64,000 bases of DNA from Amycolatopsis sp. FBCC-B4732 (lineage in GTDB: Bacteria > Actinomycetota > Actinomycetes > Mycobacteriales > Pseudonocardiaceae). Under the pieces are notes generated by a model, which was not told the origin of the DNA, searched no databases, and worked only from the letters and a program-made list of their open reading frames with translations. A program made the position numbers and the translations under genes. Below, in pieces: positions 7,511-15,571 of the stretch (its first letter is position 1; every line of letters starts with the position of its first letter). The stretch covers positions 2,876,001 through 2,940,000 of the forward strand of contig NZ_CP095376.1 in the NCBI RefSeq assembly GCF_023008405.1. Direction: 5' to 3'.

Positions 7511-9766
7511 CTAACCGAGTCCGGCGCTGACCGCGTTCATCAATGCGCCGGTGTCACCGGACATCTCCCACGCCATCACGCCGAGCAGGCCGCGCTGCTT
7601 CAGCCACGTCGTCTTCAGCCCGATCGACCACGCGTCGTCGAACGTCCACCACTGGCCGCCGTTGCCCGTGTAGCAGGACGTCGCCACCGCCGCCGTGTCG
7701 TGGTAGACCGTGCAGTTCGGGACGCTCGCCAGCAGGTTCGCGTAGCCGCGCGTTCCCGCCTCTTCGGCGAACTGGCCCGGGGCCGCGCCGGTCGCCGACT
7801 GCCACTCGCCGTTCTTGCCGCCCGCCGCGACGCCTTGCCAGCCCCGGCCGTAGAAGGCCAGGCCCAACGTCAGCCTTCGCGGATCGACGCCCGCGTTCGT
7901 GTACGCGTTGATCGCCGCCTCGGCGCTGAAGTGGAACGGGTACGGGTCGTCCGCGTCGGCGTACAGGTTGCCCTGGTGGCCGGTGCGGTTGGGCTCCCAC
8001 GAGTTGTCGCTGCCCGAGCCGTGGAAGTCGTACCCCTGCACGTTCGCCACGTCCAGGTAGTTGAACACCTTCGAGAGGTCCCACCCGGACGCGACCTTGT
8101 TCGGGTCGGCCGGGGTGAACGCGTGCAACTGGTAGCGCTTGCCGGTCGTCGCGCCGTACGCGTCCATCTGCGTGCGGAACTCCGCCATCAGCGCGGTCAG
8201 GTTGTCCTTGTCGTTCGGGCTCCAGTGGTTGCCCGGGTGGCCGTCGGCGCTCGCCGGCCACTCCCAGTCGAGGTCGATGCCGTCGAAGATGCCGGCCGCG
8301 GTGCCCGGGCCGCCCGCGCCGCCGTAGGACGCGATGTTGCCCTTCAGCCACGTGTCGACGCACGACGAGACGAACTTCTTGCGCGACGCGTCCGTGGCCG
8401 CGACGTCGGAGAAGTACTTCGAGTACGTCCAGCCGCCCAGCGACACCAGCACCTTCAGGTTGGGGTGCTTCGCCTTGAGCTTCTTCAGCTGGTTGAAGTT
8501 TCCGCGCAACGACTCCCAGCCCGTGTCGGCCACGCCGTCCACCGACTGCGCCGCCGAGAACGGCCGCGAGTAGTCGGCCTCGGCGTCGCCGGCGCCGTCA
8601 CCCTGGTTCGGGTCCTGCGGGTTCGCCGTGGTGCCCTTCGTGACGCCGGACAGGCACGTCAGGTTCACCGGGTCGATGTTCTCGAACGCGTACAGCAGGT
8701 GCGTCAGCTTCGACGCGGCACCGGACGTCTCGAGGTTCTTCACGAAGTACTGGCGCCCGTAGATGCCCCACTGCACGAAGTAGCCGACCTTCGCGTAGCC
8801 CGAGACGATGTCGCCGGTCTTCGCGGTCACCGCGGCGCTCGGCGCGGAAACGTTGTCGTAGCCGTCGCGCGCCCGCACCGTGAACGAGTACGAAGTGGAC
8901 GGTGCCAGCCCGGTCACGACGGCGGACGTCGTGGTCACCGTCGTGGCCAGTACCGATCCGCGGTACACGTCGTAGCCGATCACGCCGGTGTTGTCCGTCG
9001 ACGCCGTCCAGGCCAGGGAGACGCTGCCCGAGTCCGCGGCCGTCGAGCGCAGCCCGGCCGGGGCGGACGGCGCCTGCGTGTCGTCGGCGGGGCTGTTCGT
9101 CGTCACGGCCAGTGCGGCGCTCGCCGGGGACGTGTTCCCCTTGGCGTCCTTGGCCTTCACCGTGAACGAGTACGCCGTGCCCGGGGTGAGCCCGGAGATC
9201 GTCGCGCTCGTCCCGGTCACCGACGCGGCCAGGGACGCGCCCTGGTAGACGTCGTACCCGGTGACCGGCAACGATCCGGCCGCCGACGCGGTCCAGGCCA
9301 GCGCCACTGTCTTGGTCGTCTTCGTGACCAGCCTGAGCCCGCCGGGCGCACCCGGTGGCGTGTCCGGTGAACCGTCGCAGTTGGCGTTGTCGACGCGGCA
9401 CTGCGCGGGTGTCGCGGCGGCGCTGAGCCGGAACGTCGGGCTGTACGGGTAGGTGGTCCGGCCCGGCGCCAGCGTCGCGATGTAGTACGCGGGGGTCAGC
9501 GTGACCTGCGTGCCGTTCTGGGTCACCGTGCCGTTCTCGCCGGTCGACGCGGTGACGCCGGCGGGCAGCGTGAAGGTGATCGCCCAGTTGCTCACCGAGG
9601 AGGTGCCGGTGTTGGCGACGGTGTAGGTGCCAGTGGTGCCGCTCATCGCCAGGGTGGCGGTCAGCGAGCCGGCCGCGGCGGCGGGTGGCGCGAGCGCCGC
9701 GGTGCCGCCGAGCGCCACCAGTAAGGCGGCGAGCGCGGAGCGTAGTCGTACGGGGGTGCGTCTCAT
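7511..9766 (-). CDS. Secreted GH18 chitinase with CBM2-like and two fibronectin III domains
   Basis: Extracellular endochitinase cleaving beta-1,4-GlcNAc bonds. The 751 residues show a signal peptide (about 1-32, ending AAAAG), a CBM2-like binding domain (about 33-115) with a short Cys-containing linker, two fibronectin III domains (about 138-222 and 232-317) and a GH18 barrel (about 325-751). The catalytic DxxDxDxE motif is DGIDLDWEW, and the substrate-site SLGGW strand and the final MAWEMSGD strand are present. Start ATG 9766 gives the signal peptide and has a TGGAGAA RBS; the frame is open well upstream but without function. A perfect DasR operator core lies 37 bp upstream. Confidence 0.92.
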   Translation of the reverse strand: MRRTPVRLRSALAALLVALGGTAALAPPAAAAGSLTATLAMSGTTGTYTVANTGTSSVSNWAITFTLPAGVTASTGENGTVTQNGTQVTLTPAYYIATLAPGRTTYPYSPTFRLSAAATPAQCRVDNANCDGSPDTPPGAPGGLRLVTKTTKTVALAWTASAAGSLPVTGYDVYQGASLAASVTGTSATISGLTPGTAYSFTVKAKDAKGNTSPASAALAVTTNSPADDTQAPSAPAGLRSTAADSGSVSLAWTASTDNTGVIGYDVYRGSVLATTVTTTSAVVTGLAPSTSYSFTVRARDGYDNVSAPSAAVTAKTGDIVSGYAKVGYFVQWGIYGRQYFVKNLETSGAASKLTHLLYAFENIDPVNLTCLSGVTKGTTANPQDPNQGDGAGDAEADYSRPFSAAQSVDGVADTGWESLRGNFNQLKKLKAKHPNLKVLVSLGGWTYSKYFSDVAATDASRKKFVSSCVDTWLKGNIASYGGAGGPGTAAGIFDGIDLDWEWPASADGHPGNHWSPNDKDNLTALMAEFRTQMDAYGATTGKRYQLHAFTPADPNKVASGWDLSKVFNYLDVANVQGYDFHGSGSDNSWEPNRTGHQGNLYADADDPYPFHFSAEAAINAYTNAGVDPRRLTLGLAFYGRGWQGVAAGGKNGEWQSATGAAPGQFAEEAGTRGYANLLASVPNCTVYHDTAAVATSCYTGNGGQWWTFDDAWSIGLKTTWLKQRGLLGVMAWEMSGDTGALMNAVSAGLG

Positions 9767-9802
9767 GGCGGTTCTCCAGACGGCACGGGGGCGGGGACGA
9801 CG

Positions 9803-9814
9803 TGGTCTAGACCA
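9803..9814. promoter_or_regulatory. DasR operator (dre) of the chitinase
   Basis: TGGTCTAGACCA, extended to a perfect 14-bp palindrome GTGGTCTAGACCAC (9802-9815), matches the known DasR-responsive element found before actinomycete chitinase genes. Confidence 0.8.
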
Positions 9815-9856
9815 CATCGAATGTAACCCGGTGCGGGGAAAACCGCGCAGGCCCGA

Positions 9857-9873
9857 ACGGCGGCAACCGCCGT
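9857..9873 (-). terminator. Short hairpin after the enoyl-CoA hydratase gene
   Basis: A perfect 7-bp stem with a 3-base loop, 12 bases after the stop on the minus strand. Confidence 0.4.
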
Positions 9874-9885
9874 CCGAACGGCCGG

Positions 9886-10665
9886 TTAACGGCCCGAGAA
9901 CGTCGCCTTGCCCGGCCCGTCGGCCAAGAACGACTTCACGGCGCCGCGGAGGTCCTCGGTCTCGAAGAGCTCGGCCGCGATCGACGTGATGTGCGCGTTC
10001 GCCTCGGGAACGCCGCCGGCGGAGAAGTGGTCGAGCACGCGCTTGGTCGCCGCGTGGGCCCGGGTCGGCCCGGCGGCGAGCTGCCGCGCGAACTCCCGCG
10101 CGGCCTCGTCGAAGCCCTCGTCCGGCAGGACGCGGTTGACGACGTTCCAGCGCTCCAGCGTGGCCGCGTCGTAGGTGTCGCCGGTCATGACGAACTCCTT
10201 CGCGCGGCCCACGCCCGCACGCGAAGCGAGCCGCTGGGTGCCGCCCATGGTCGGGGTCAGCCCGACGACCTTCTCGACCAGCCCGAACTTCGCCCGCGAC
10301 GCGGCCAGGATGAGGTCGCACGCCACGGCGACCTCGAACGCCCAGGTCAGGCACAGGCCGTGCGCGGCGAACACGGTCGGGAACGGCAGCGCCGCGATCC
10401 GGTCCGGCACCGCGAGCATCTCGTCGAACAGCACCTTCGCCTCGGCGGGCGAGCCCTGGGCGTCGAACAGCGAGACGTCGACGCCGCCGCTGACGATCTT
10501 GCCCTCGGCCCGGATCAGCAGGGCCCGGGCGGGCGCCTCCTCCAGCGAGTCGAGCGCCGAAGCGAGCTGGGACTGCAGCGAAGCCGTGTAGAGGTTCAAC
10601 GGCGGAGCGTCGACGGTCAGGACGGCGAGCCCGCCGTCACGATCGAGGCGGACCTGCTGAGTCAT
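9886..10665 (-). CDS. Enoyl-CoA hydratase/isomerase family protein
   Basis: A 259-residue crotonase-fold enzyme acting on acyl-CoA thioesters. The oxyanion-hole segments SGGVDVSLF (about 60-68) and HGLCLTWAFEVAVACD (about 105-120) and the TPTMGG loop are visible. One of the two catalytic Glu positions of true hydratases is replaced (TWAFEV in place of the usual GGGxE), so the exact reaction (hydratase, isomerase or hydrolase) is open. The ATG at 10665 lies 2 bp after the stop of the PaaX-type regulator gene, so both form an operon. Confidence 0.82.
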   Translation of the reverse strand: MTQQVRLDRDGGLAVLTVDAPPLNLYTASLQSQLASALDSLEEAPARALLIRAEGKIVSGGVDVSLFDAQGSPAEAKVLFDEMLAVPDRIAALPFPTVFAAHGLCLTWAFEVAVACDLILAASRAKFGLVEKVVGLTPTMGGTQRLASRAGVGRAKEFVMTGDTYDAATLERWNVVNRVLPDEGFDEAAREFARQLAAGPTRAHAATKRVLDHFSAGGVPEANAHITSIAAELFETEDLRGAVKSFLADGPGKATFSGR

Positions 10666-10667
10666 GT

Positions 10668-11579
10668 TCACCCTGCTTCTTCGGCTTCGACGATGTCGTC
10701 CCAATACTGCTGGGCCTCGGGGCGCCAGTCGACGTGTTTGTGATGGAACAGTTCCCCGGCTTTCGTCCCGCTCCACTTCGCCGGGAGGAGCTCGGCGGGC
10801 AGCTGCGGGTCGAGGAACGGGAACCGCCGCCACTCGTGGACCAGCTCGGTCTGCGCGCGCAGCACCGCCCGGCCGCCGGTCGGGTGCAGGCCGGTGAACC
10901 GGTCGATGAAGTCCTCGTAGCGGTCCTTCAGCTCGGTCAGGTCCCAGGAGCGCGAGACCATCGACTCCTGCTCGCCGACCTCGCCGTACGCCGCGGTGAA
11001 CGACATCGCCTGGGCGTCGAGGCCGAGCTCGCTGACGATCTGCTGGGCCTCGCGCTGGCGGGACAGGTCCGGGCTGACCCACACGCCGGCCACCGGCGAA
11101 CCGAAGCCCGCCCAGGTCAGCCGCGTGCGCAGCCGGTGCCGCAGGTCGCGCTTGGCCTCCGGGACGGACACGATCAGCATCAGCCACTGCCCGTTCCACG
11201 GCGGGCGCTCGCGGCCGAAGGCGTAGATCCGCTCGGCGCCCTCGGTCAGCAGCCTGCGCCCGGGCGGGGTCAGCGACCAGCGGACGCGGCGCCCGACGCG
11301 CTCGGAGACGACCCAGCCCTCGGCGGCCGAGCGGGCCAGCGCCTGCCGGGCGGACTTCTCCTCGATGTCGAGGATGCCGAGAACCTCGACCAGCATCGAC
11401 GTCCACACGGGCTTGTCGCGGGGGAGCGCGTACTCGCCGAGCACGGTCATCAGCAGCGACCGGGCGCTGGCGTGGCTCACCTCGCGGCGCCGGCTCACCG
11501 TGGGCCGGGGCGCGGAGGGGCGGCCTTCCCTCGGTTTCGGCCTGCGGCCGAGGGTCACCGGGGGAGCGGGTTCGCCCAT
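10668..11579 (-). CDS. PaaX-family transcriptional regulator
   Basis: A 303-residue regulator of the PaaX family, typically repressors that respond to phenylacetyl-CoA or related acyl-CoAs. The N-terminal 35 residues are basic and disordered. A winged helix follows (about 38-105, with SARQALARSAAEGWV as the recognition region), then the PaaX middle and C-terminal domains. It is transcribed with the downstream enoyl-CoA hydratase, which suggests control of an acyl-CoA degradation step. It diverges from the ABC-F gene across 147 bp. Confidence 0.85.
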   Translation of the reverse strand: MGEPAPPVTLGRRPKPREGRPSAPRPTVSRRREVSHASARSLLMTVLGEYALPRDKPVWTSMLVEVLGILDIEEKSARQALARSAAEGWVVSERVGRRVRWSLTPPGRRLLTEGAERIYAFGRERPPWNGQWLMLIVSVPEAKRDLRHRLRTRLTWAGFGSPVAGVWVSPDLSRQREAQQIVSELGLDAQAMSFTAAYGEVGEQESMVSRSWDLTELKDRYEDFIDRFTGLHPTGGRAVLRAQTELVHEWRRFPFLDPQLPAELLPAKWSGTKAGELFHHKHVDWRPEAQQYWDDIVEAEEAG

Positions 11580-11643
11580 CTGTGTTCACCAACCTCACTG
11601 CACGGAAGACGCGACAACCGAACAGGGTACCCACACTCAGTGA

Positions 11644-11681
11644 TCAAAGCGCCACCCGACACACACAGCCGGTGGCTTTGA
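11644..11681 (+). promoter_or_regulatory. Imperfect inverted repeat upstream of the ABC-F gene
   Basis: TCAAAGCGCCACC (11644-11656) and GGTGGCTTTGA (11671-11681) pair except for two extra bases. The repeat lies just upstream of the candidate -35, so it looks more like an operator than a leader hairpin. Confidence 0.3.
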
Positions 11682-11688
11682 CCTTGAT

Positions 11689-11716
11689 CTGACAGTCCAC
11701 CACGGCCCCGTAGACT
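11689..11716 (+). promoter_or_regulatory. Candidate ABC-F promoter (leaderless)
   Basis: CTGACA (11689-11694), 16-base spacer, TAGACT (11711-11716). The -10 ends only 10 bases before the ATG at 11727, so transcription would start at or next to the start codon, which fits the lack of an RBS. Confidence 0.45.
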
Positions 11717-11726
11717 CGGCGATCTC

Positions 11727-13364
11727 ATGAGCGCAACACTCGTCGCGAAGGACCTGGCCGCGGGCCACGGTGACCGCATCCTCTTCTCCGGCCTCGATCT
11801 CGTCGTCGCCCCGGGCGACGTCGTCGGCCTGGTCGGTGTCAACGGCGCCGGCAAGTCGACGCTGCTGCGGACCCTCGCCGGGCTCGCGAAACCGGACGGC
11901 GGCGAGATCCGGCTGAACCCGCCGTCGGCGACCGTCGGGCACCTGCCGCAGGAGCCGGAGCGGCGGGACGGCGAGTCGGTGCGGGCGTTCCTCGCGCGCC
12001 GCACCGGTGTGTCGGCGGCCCAGGCGGACCTCGACGCGGCGACCGAAGCCCTCACCGCGGGCGAAGCGGGCGCGGACGACCAGTACGCGACGGCGCTCGA
12101 CCGCTGGCTCGACCTGGGCGGCGCCGACCTCGACGACCGCGCCGCCGAAGTGGCCGCCGACCTCGGTCTCGCCGTCGACCTCGACCAGCCGATGACGTCG
12201 CTCTCGGGCGGTCAGGCCGCGCGCGCCGGGCTCGCGTCGCTGCTGCTGAGCCGCTACGACATCTTCTTGCTGGACGAGCCGACCAACGACCTCGACCTGG
12301 ACGGCCTGGCCCGGCTGGAGCGGTTCGTGACCGGGCTGCGGGCGGCGACCGTGCTGGTCAGCCACGACCGCGAGTTCCTGGCCAGGACCGTCGACCGCGT
12401 CGTCGAGCTGGACCTGGTGCAGCAGCAGGTCAACAGCTACGGCGGCGGCTACGAGGCCTACCTCGAGGAACGCGAGGTCGCGCGCCGGCACGCGCGTGAG
12501 GACTACGAGGAGTTCGCCGACACGAAGGCCTCGCTCGAGGCGCGCGGCCGGATGCAGCGGGCGTGGATGGAGAAGGGCGTCAAGAACGCCCGCCGGAAGC
12601 AGCCCGACAACGACAAGAACGCCCGCAAGTTCCGCGCCGAGGCCACCGAGAAGCAGGCGTCGAAGGCCCGGCAGACCGACCGGATGATCGAGCGCCTGGA
12701 CGTCGTCGAGGAGCCCCGCAAGGAGTGGGAGCTGCGGATGGAGATCGCCGCGGCCCCGCGCGCGGGCGCGGTGGTCGCGACCCTGCGCGGCGCGGTCGTC
12801 CGCCGCGGCGGCTTCACCCTCGGGCCGGTCGACCTGCAGATCGACTGGGCGGACAAGGTCGCCATCACCGGCGCCAACGGCGCGGGCAAGTCGACGCTGC
12901 TGGCCGCGCTGCTCGGCCGGGTCCCGCTCGACGAGGGCAACGCCGCGCTCGGGCCGGGGGTCGTGGTCGGCGAGGTCGACCAGGCCCGGCGGCTGTTCCT
13001 CGACGACGTCCCGCTCGCCGACGCGTTCGCGCGCGAGGTCCCGGAGCTGGCCGACGCCGACGTCCGGACGCTGCTGGCGAAGTTCGGGCTCAAAGCCGCG
13101 CACGTGCTCCGGTCGGCGGCGACGCTGTCGCCGGGGGAGCGGACCCGCGCGGCGCTGGCGCTGCTGCAGGCCCGCGGGGTCAACCTGCTGGTGCTGGACG
13201 AGCCGACCAACCACCTCGACCTGGCCGCGATCGAGCAGCTCGAGTCGGCGCTCGACAAGTACCCGGGCACCCTGCTGCTGGTGACGCACGACCGCCGGAT
13301 GCTGGACGCCGTGCACGTGACGCGCCGCCTGGAGGTCGACGGCGGGCGGGTCCGCGAGCGGTGA
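11727..13364 (+). CDS. ABC-F family ATPase (ribosome-associated)
   Basis: A 545-residue soluble tandem ABC protein with no membrane segments, the hallmark of ABC-F proteins that bind the ribosomal E site and act in translation or ribosome protection. NBD1 has Walker A GVNGAGKST (about 32-40), signature LSGGQ and LLDEPTNDLDL. NBD2 has GANGAGKST, signature LSPGE and LDEPTNHLDL. A charged helical linker (about 250-330, rich in Lys/Arg/Glu) between them is the tRNA-interacting region. No RBS is seen, in line with a leaderless start. Whether it protects against an antibiotic or is a housekeeping factor cannot be told from sequence. Confidence 0.9.
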   Translation: MSATLVAKDLAAGHGDRILFSGLDLVVAPGDVVGLVGVNGAGKSTLLRTLAGLAKPDGGEIRLNPPSATVGHLPQEPERRDGESVRAFLARRTGVSAAQADLDAATEALTAGEAGADDQYATALDRWLDLGGADLDDRAAEVAADLGLAVDLDQPMTSLSGGQAARAGLASLLLSRYDIFLLDEPTNDLDLDGLARLERFVTGLRAATVLVSHDREFLARTVDRVVELDLVQQQVNSYGGGYEAYLEEREVARRHAREDYEEFADTKASLEARGRMQRAWMEKGVKNARRKQPDNDKNARKFRAEATEKQASKARQTDRMIERLDVVEEPRKEWELRMEIAAAPRAGAVVATLRGAVVRRGGFTLGPVDLQIDWADKVAITGANGAGKSTLLAALLGRVPLDEGNAALGPGVVVGEVDQARRLFLDDVPLADAFAREVPELADADVRTLLAKFGLKAAHVLRSAATLSPGERTRAALALLQARGVNLLVLDEPTNHLDLAAIEQLESALDKYPGTLLLVTHDRRMLDAVHVTRRLEVDGGRVRER

Positions 13365-13843
13365 AGCTCCGCCCGGCGACCGCCGACGACGCCGACTTCC
13401 TGGCCGACGTGCTGGTGGCCGCCGTCAACTGGTCGCCGGACTGGCCGCCGAAGAGCCGTCGCCGCGTGCTCGCGGCTCCGAACACCGCCTGCTACGTCGC
13501 CGGCTGGCCGCGGGAAAGCGACCTGGGTGTCGTCGCCGAAGCGGACGGCGAGCGGGTCGGCGCCGCCTGGCTGCGCTTCTTCGCTCCCGACGCGCCGGGG
13601 TACGGGTTCGTGGCCGCCGACGTCCCCGAACTCACCGTCGGCGTGGCCGCGGAGTGGCGCGGCCGGGGCGTCGGACGCGCGTTGCTGCACGCCGTCGAGG
13701 ACCACGCGAAGGAAGCGGGGATCGCGCGGATCAGCCTCAGCGTCGAACGGAAGAACTTTGCGGAGCGGCTGTACCTCGCGGCCGGCTACGAGGTCGTGGG
13801 CGCGGGGTCCGAGCAGTCCGACACCATGGTGAAGTTTCTGTGA
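13361..13843 (+). CDS. GNAT-family N-acetyltransferase
   Basis: A 160-residue single-domain acetyl-CoA-dependent acetyltransferase of unknown substrate. The acetyl-CoA loop is seen as WRGRGVGRALL (about 97-107), with the C-terminal NFAERLYLAAGYEVVG strand-helix typical of the family. It starts with GTG 13361 in a 4-bp overlap with the ABC-F stop, so it is translated from the same message. It could modify a ribosomal or antibiotic-related target, but only the linkage suggests this. Confidence 0.85.
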   Translation: MKLRPATADDADFLADVLVAAVNWSPDWPPKSRRRVLAAPNTACYVAGWPRESDLGVVAEADGERVGAAWLRFFAPDAPGYGFVAADVPELTVGVAAEWRGRGVGRALLHAVEDHAKEAGIARISLSVERKNFAERLYLAAGYEVVGAGSEQSDTMVKFL

Positions 13844-13850
13844 AGAAGCG

Positions 13851-13870
13851 GCACTTTCACGTGAAAGTGC
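13851..13870. repeat. 20-bp palindrome, intergenic copy
   Basis: GCACTTTCACGTGAAAGTGC lies between the convergent GNAT and permease genes (stops at 13843 and 13874), where it could act as a bidirectional terminator. The identical 20-mer occurs at 27651 and 36081 inside the NRPS. Confidence 0.9.
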
Positions 13871-13873
13871 GCG

Positions 13874-14683
13874 CTAGCCCTTCGTCGCGCCGCCGGTCAG
13901 GCCCTTCACGAACTGCTTCTGCAGTGCCAGGTAGAAGATCAGCACCGGCAGCGTCGCCAGGAACATCAGGGCGAACACGCTGCCCAGGTCCGCCTGGTAC
14001 TGGCCGATCGAGCGGTAGATGCCCGTCGTGATCGTCGTGCCCTGCCCCGGGCCGAGGATGATCAGCGGGTCGATGAAGTCGTTCCAGATCCACACGCCCA
14101 GGAAGATCAGCACGGACGCCGTCGCCGGGCGCAGCAGCGGGAACACCACGCGCCAGAACACCTGCATCCGCCCGGCGCCGTCGAGCAGCGCCGCCTCCTC
14201 CAGCTCGACCGGGACCCCGCGGACGAACCCGCTGAACACGAAGACCCCGAACGGCACGTAGTAGCCGACGTTGAACAGGATCAGTCCCGGCAGCGACGCC
14301 ATCAGGTGGGTGACGCGCAGGACGTCCGTGATCGGGATCAGGATGACCTGCGGCGGGATCATCAGGCCGGCCAGCAGCACCAGCGTCAGGACCTTCGTCC
14401 ACCGCTTGCGCGAACGCGCCAGGTAGTGGCCGAGCATGGCCGACAGGACGGTCAGGACCAGGATCGACGACACCGTCACGACGACGCTGTTGGCCAGGCT
14501 GACCCAGAACAACCCGTCCGGGCGGGTCAGCACCGCGTGGATGTTGGCCAGCGTCGGCGGCAGCGGGAGCGACGCGGGTTCCTTCGCGATCAGGTCGCCC
14601 CGCTTGAAGACGTTGGCCAGCACCAGGTACAGCGGCACGAAGAACACCGCGCCGACGAGCAGGGCGACCAGCCGGCGGGTCAC
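13874..14683 (-). CDS. Sugar ABC transporter permease (MalG/CUT1 type)
   Basis: Inner-membrane subunit of a carbohydrate importer. The 269 residues have six predicted membrane helices and the EAA loop (EEAALLDGAGRMQVFWRVVFP) that docks to the ATPase. Start GTG 14683 overlaps the upstream permease stop by 4 bp; the long open frame further upstream is a shadow of that gene. No ATP-binding subunit is encoded next to it. CUT1 systems in actinomycetes usually share the MsiK ATPase encoded elsewhere. Confidence 0.88.
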   Translation of the reverse strand: MTRRLVALLVGAVFFVPLYLVLANVFKRGDLIAKEPASLPLPPTLANIHAVLTRPDGLFWVSLANSVVVTVSSILVLTVLSAMLGHYLARSRKRWTKVLTLVLLAGLMIPPQVILIPITDVLRVTHLMASLPGLILFNVGYYVPFGVFVFSGFVRGVPVELEEAALLDGAGRMQVFWRVVFPLLRPATASVLIFLGVWIWNDFIDPLIILGPGQGTTITTGIYRSIGQYQADLGSVFALMFLATLPVLIFYLALQKQFVKGLTGGATKG

Positions 14684-15570
14684 AGGTCCACCTCCCGGCG
14701 GCGGAGGAAGTTCAGCACGACGGTCGTCACGACCGCGACGATCGCCAGCATCAGCACGGCCATCGCGGACGCGTAGCCGACGTGGTTGGCGTCGAAGCCG
14801 GTCTGCAGCACGTCGAACGCGATCGTCGCCGTGGCTCCGGAACCCGGGCCGCCGTTGGTGATCACCTTGACGTAGTCGTAGGTCTTGAACGCGGAGATCA
14901 GCAGCACGACCGTAGTGATAGTCAGCGACGGCGCGAGCAGCGGCCAGGTAACCGCGCGGAACCGCCGCAGCGGCCCGGCGCCGTCGATCTCGGCGGCTTC
15001 GAGCAGTTCGGCCGGCACGCCCTGCAGCCCGGCCAGGTAGACGACGACGCAGAACCCGAGCATCTGCCAGCACACGATCGAGGCGACCGAGTACAGCGCC
15101 AGATCGGGGTCCGAAAGCCAGCCCGGCGGGTGCTCGACCCCCAGCGCGCGCAACAGGTTGTTCAGCGGCCCGGCGTCGTCGAGCAGCCGCGACCAAACGA
15201 TCGAGACGACGACCGAGCTGAGGATCACCGGGGTGAAGAACACGCTGCGCAAAGCGTTGTACAGCCAGCCTTTCCGGTCGAGCAGCAGCGCGACGCCGAG
15301 ACCGAGCACGTTGGGCACGAGGACCACGATCAGCGTCAGGATCGTGGTGACCTCGAGCGCGGCGAGGAACTGCTCATCGGTGAAGAGCAGCTGGTAGTTG
15401 TCGAAGCCGACGAACCGCACCGGCGGGTGGAACGGGTTGTAGTTCGTCAGGCTGTAGCCGAAGCTGATCAGGATCGGAGCGAGCACGAAGCACACGTAGA
15501 CGAGCACGCCCGGGGCGCCGAACGACGCGAAGTGCCCGACCCGCGGCAGGACCGGCTTGCGGGTGGCCAA
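14680..15570 (-). CDS. Sugar ABC transporter permease (MalF/CUT1 type)
   Basis: Partner permease of 296 residues with six predicted membrane helices and the EAA loop (EAAEIDGAGPLRRFRAVTWP). The start appears to be TTG 15570, 1 bp after the stop of the binding-protein gene, behind a weak AAGGCGG RBS; no better ATG is near, and translational coupling would explain the weak start. It forms the channel with the 13874-14683 product. Confidence 0.86.
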   Translation of the reverse strand: MATRKPVLPRVGHFASFGAPGVLVYVCFVLAPILISFGYSLTNYNPFHPPVRFVGFDNYQLLFTDEQFLAALEVTTILTLIVVLVPNVLGLGVALLLDRKGWLYNALRSVFFTPVILSSVVVSIVWSRLLDDAGPLNNLLRALGVEHPPGWLSDPDLALYSVASIVCWQMLGFCVVVYLAGLQGVPAELLEAAEIDGAGPLRRFRAVTWPLLAPSLTITTVVLLISAFKTYDYVKVITNGGPGSGATATIAFDVLQTGFDANHVGYASAMAVLMLAIVAVVTTVVLNFLRRREVDL

Positions 15571-15571
15571 G

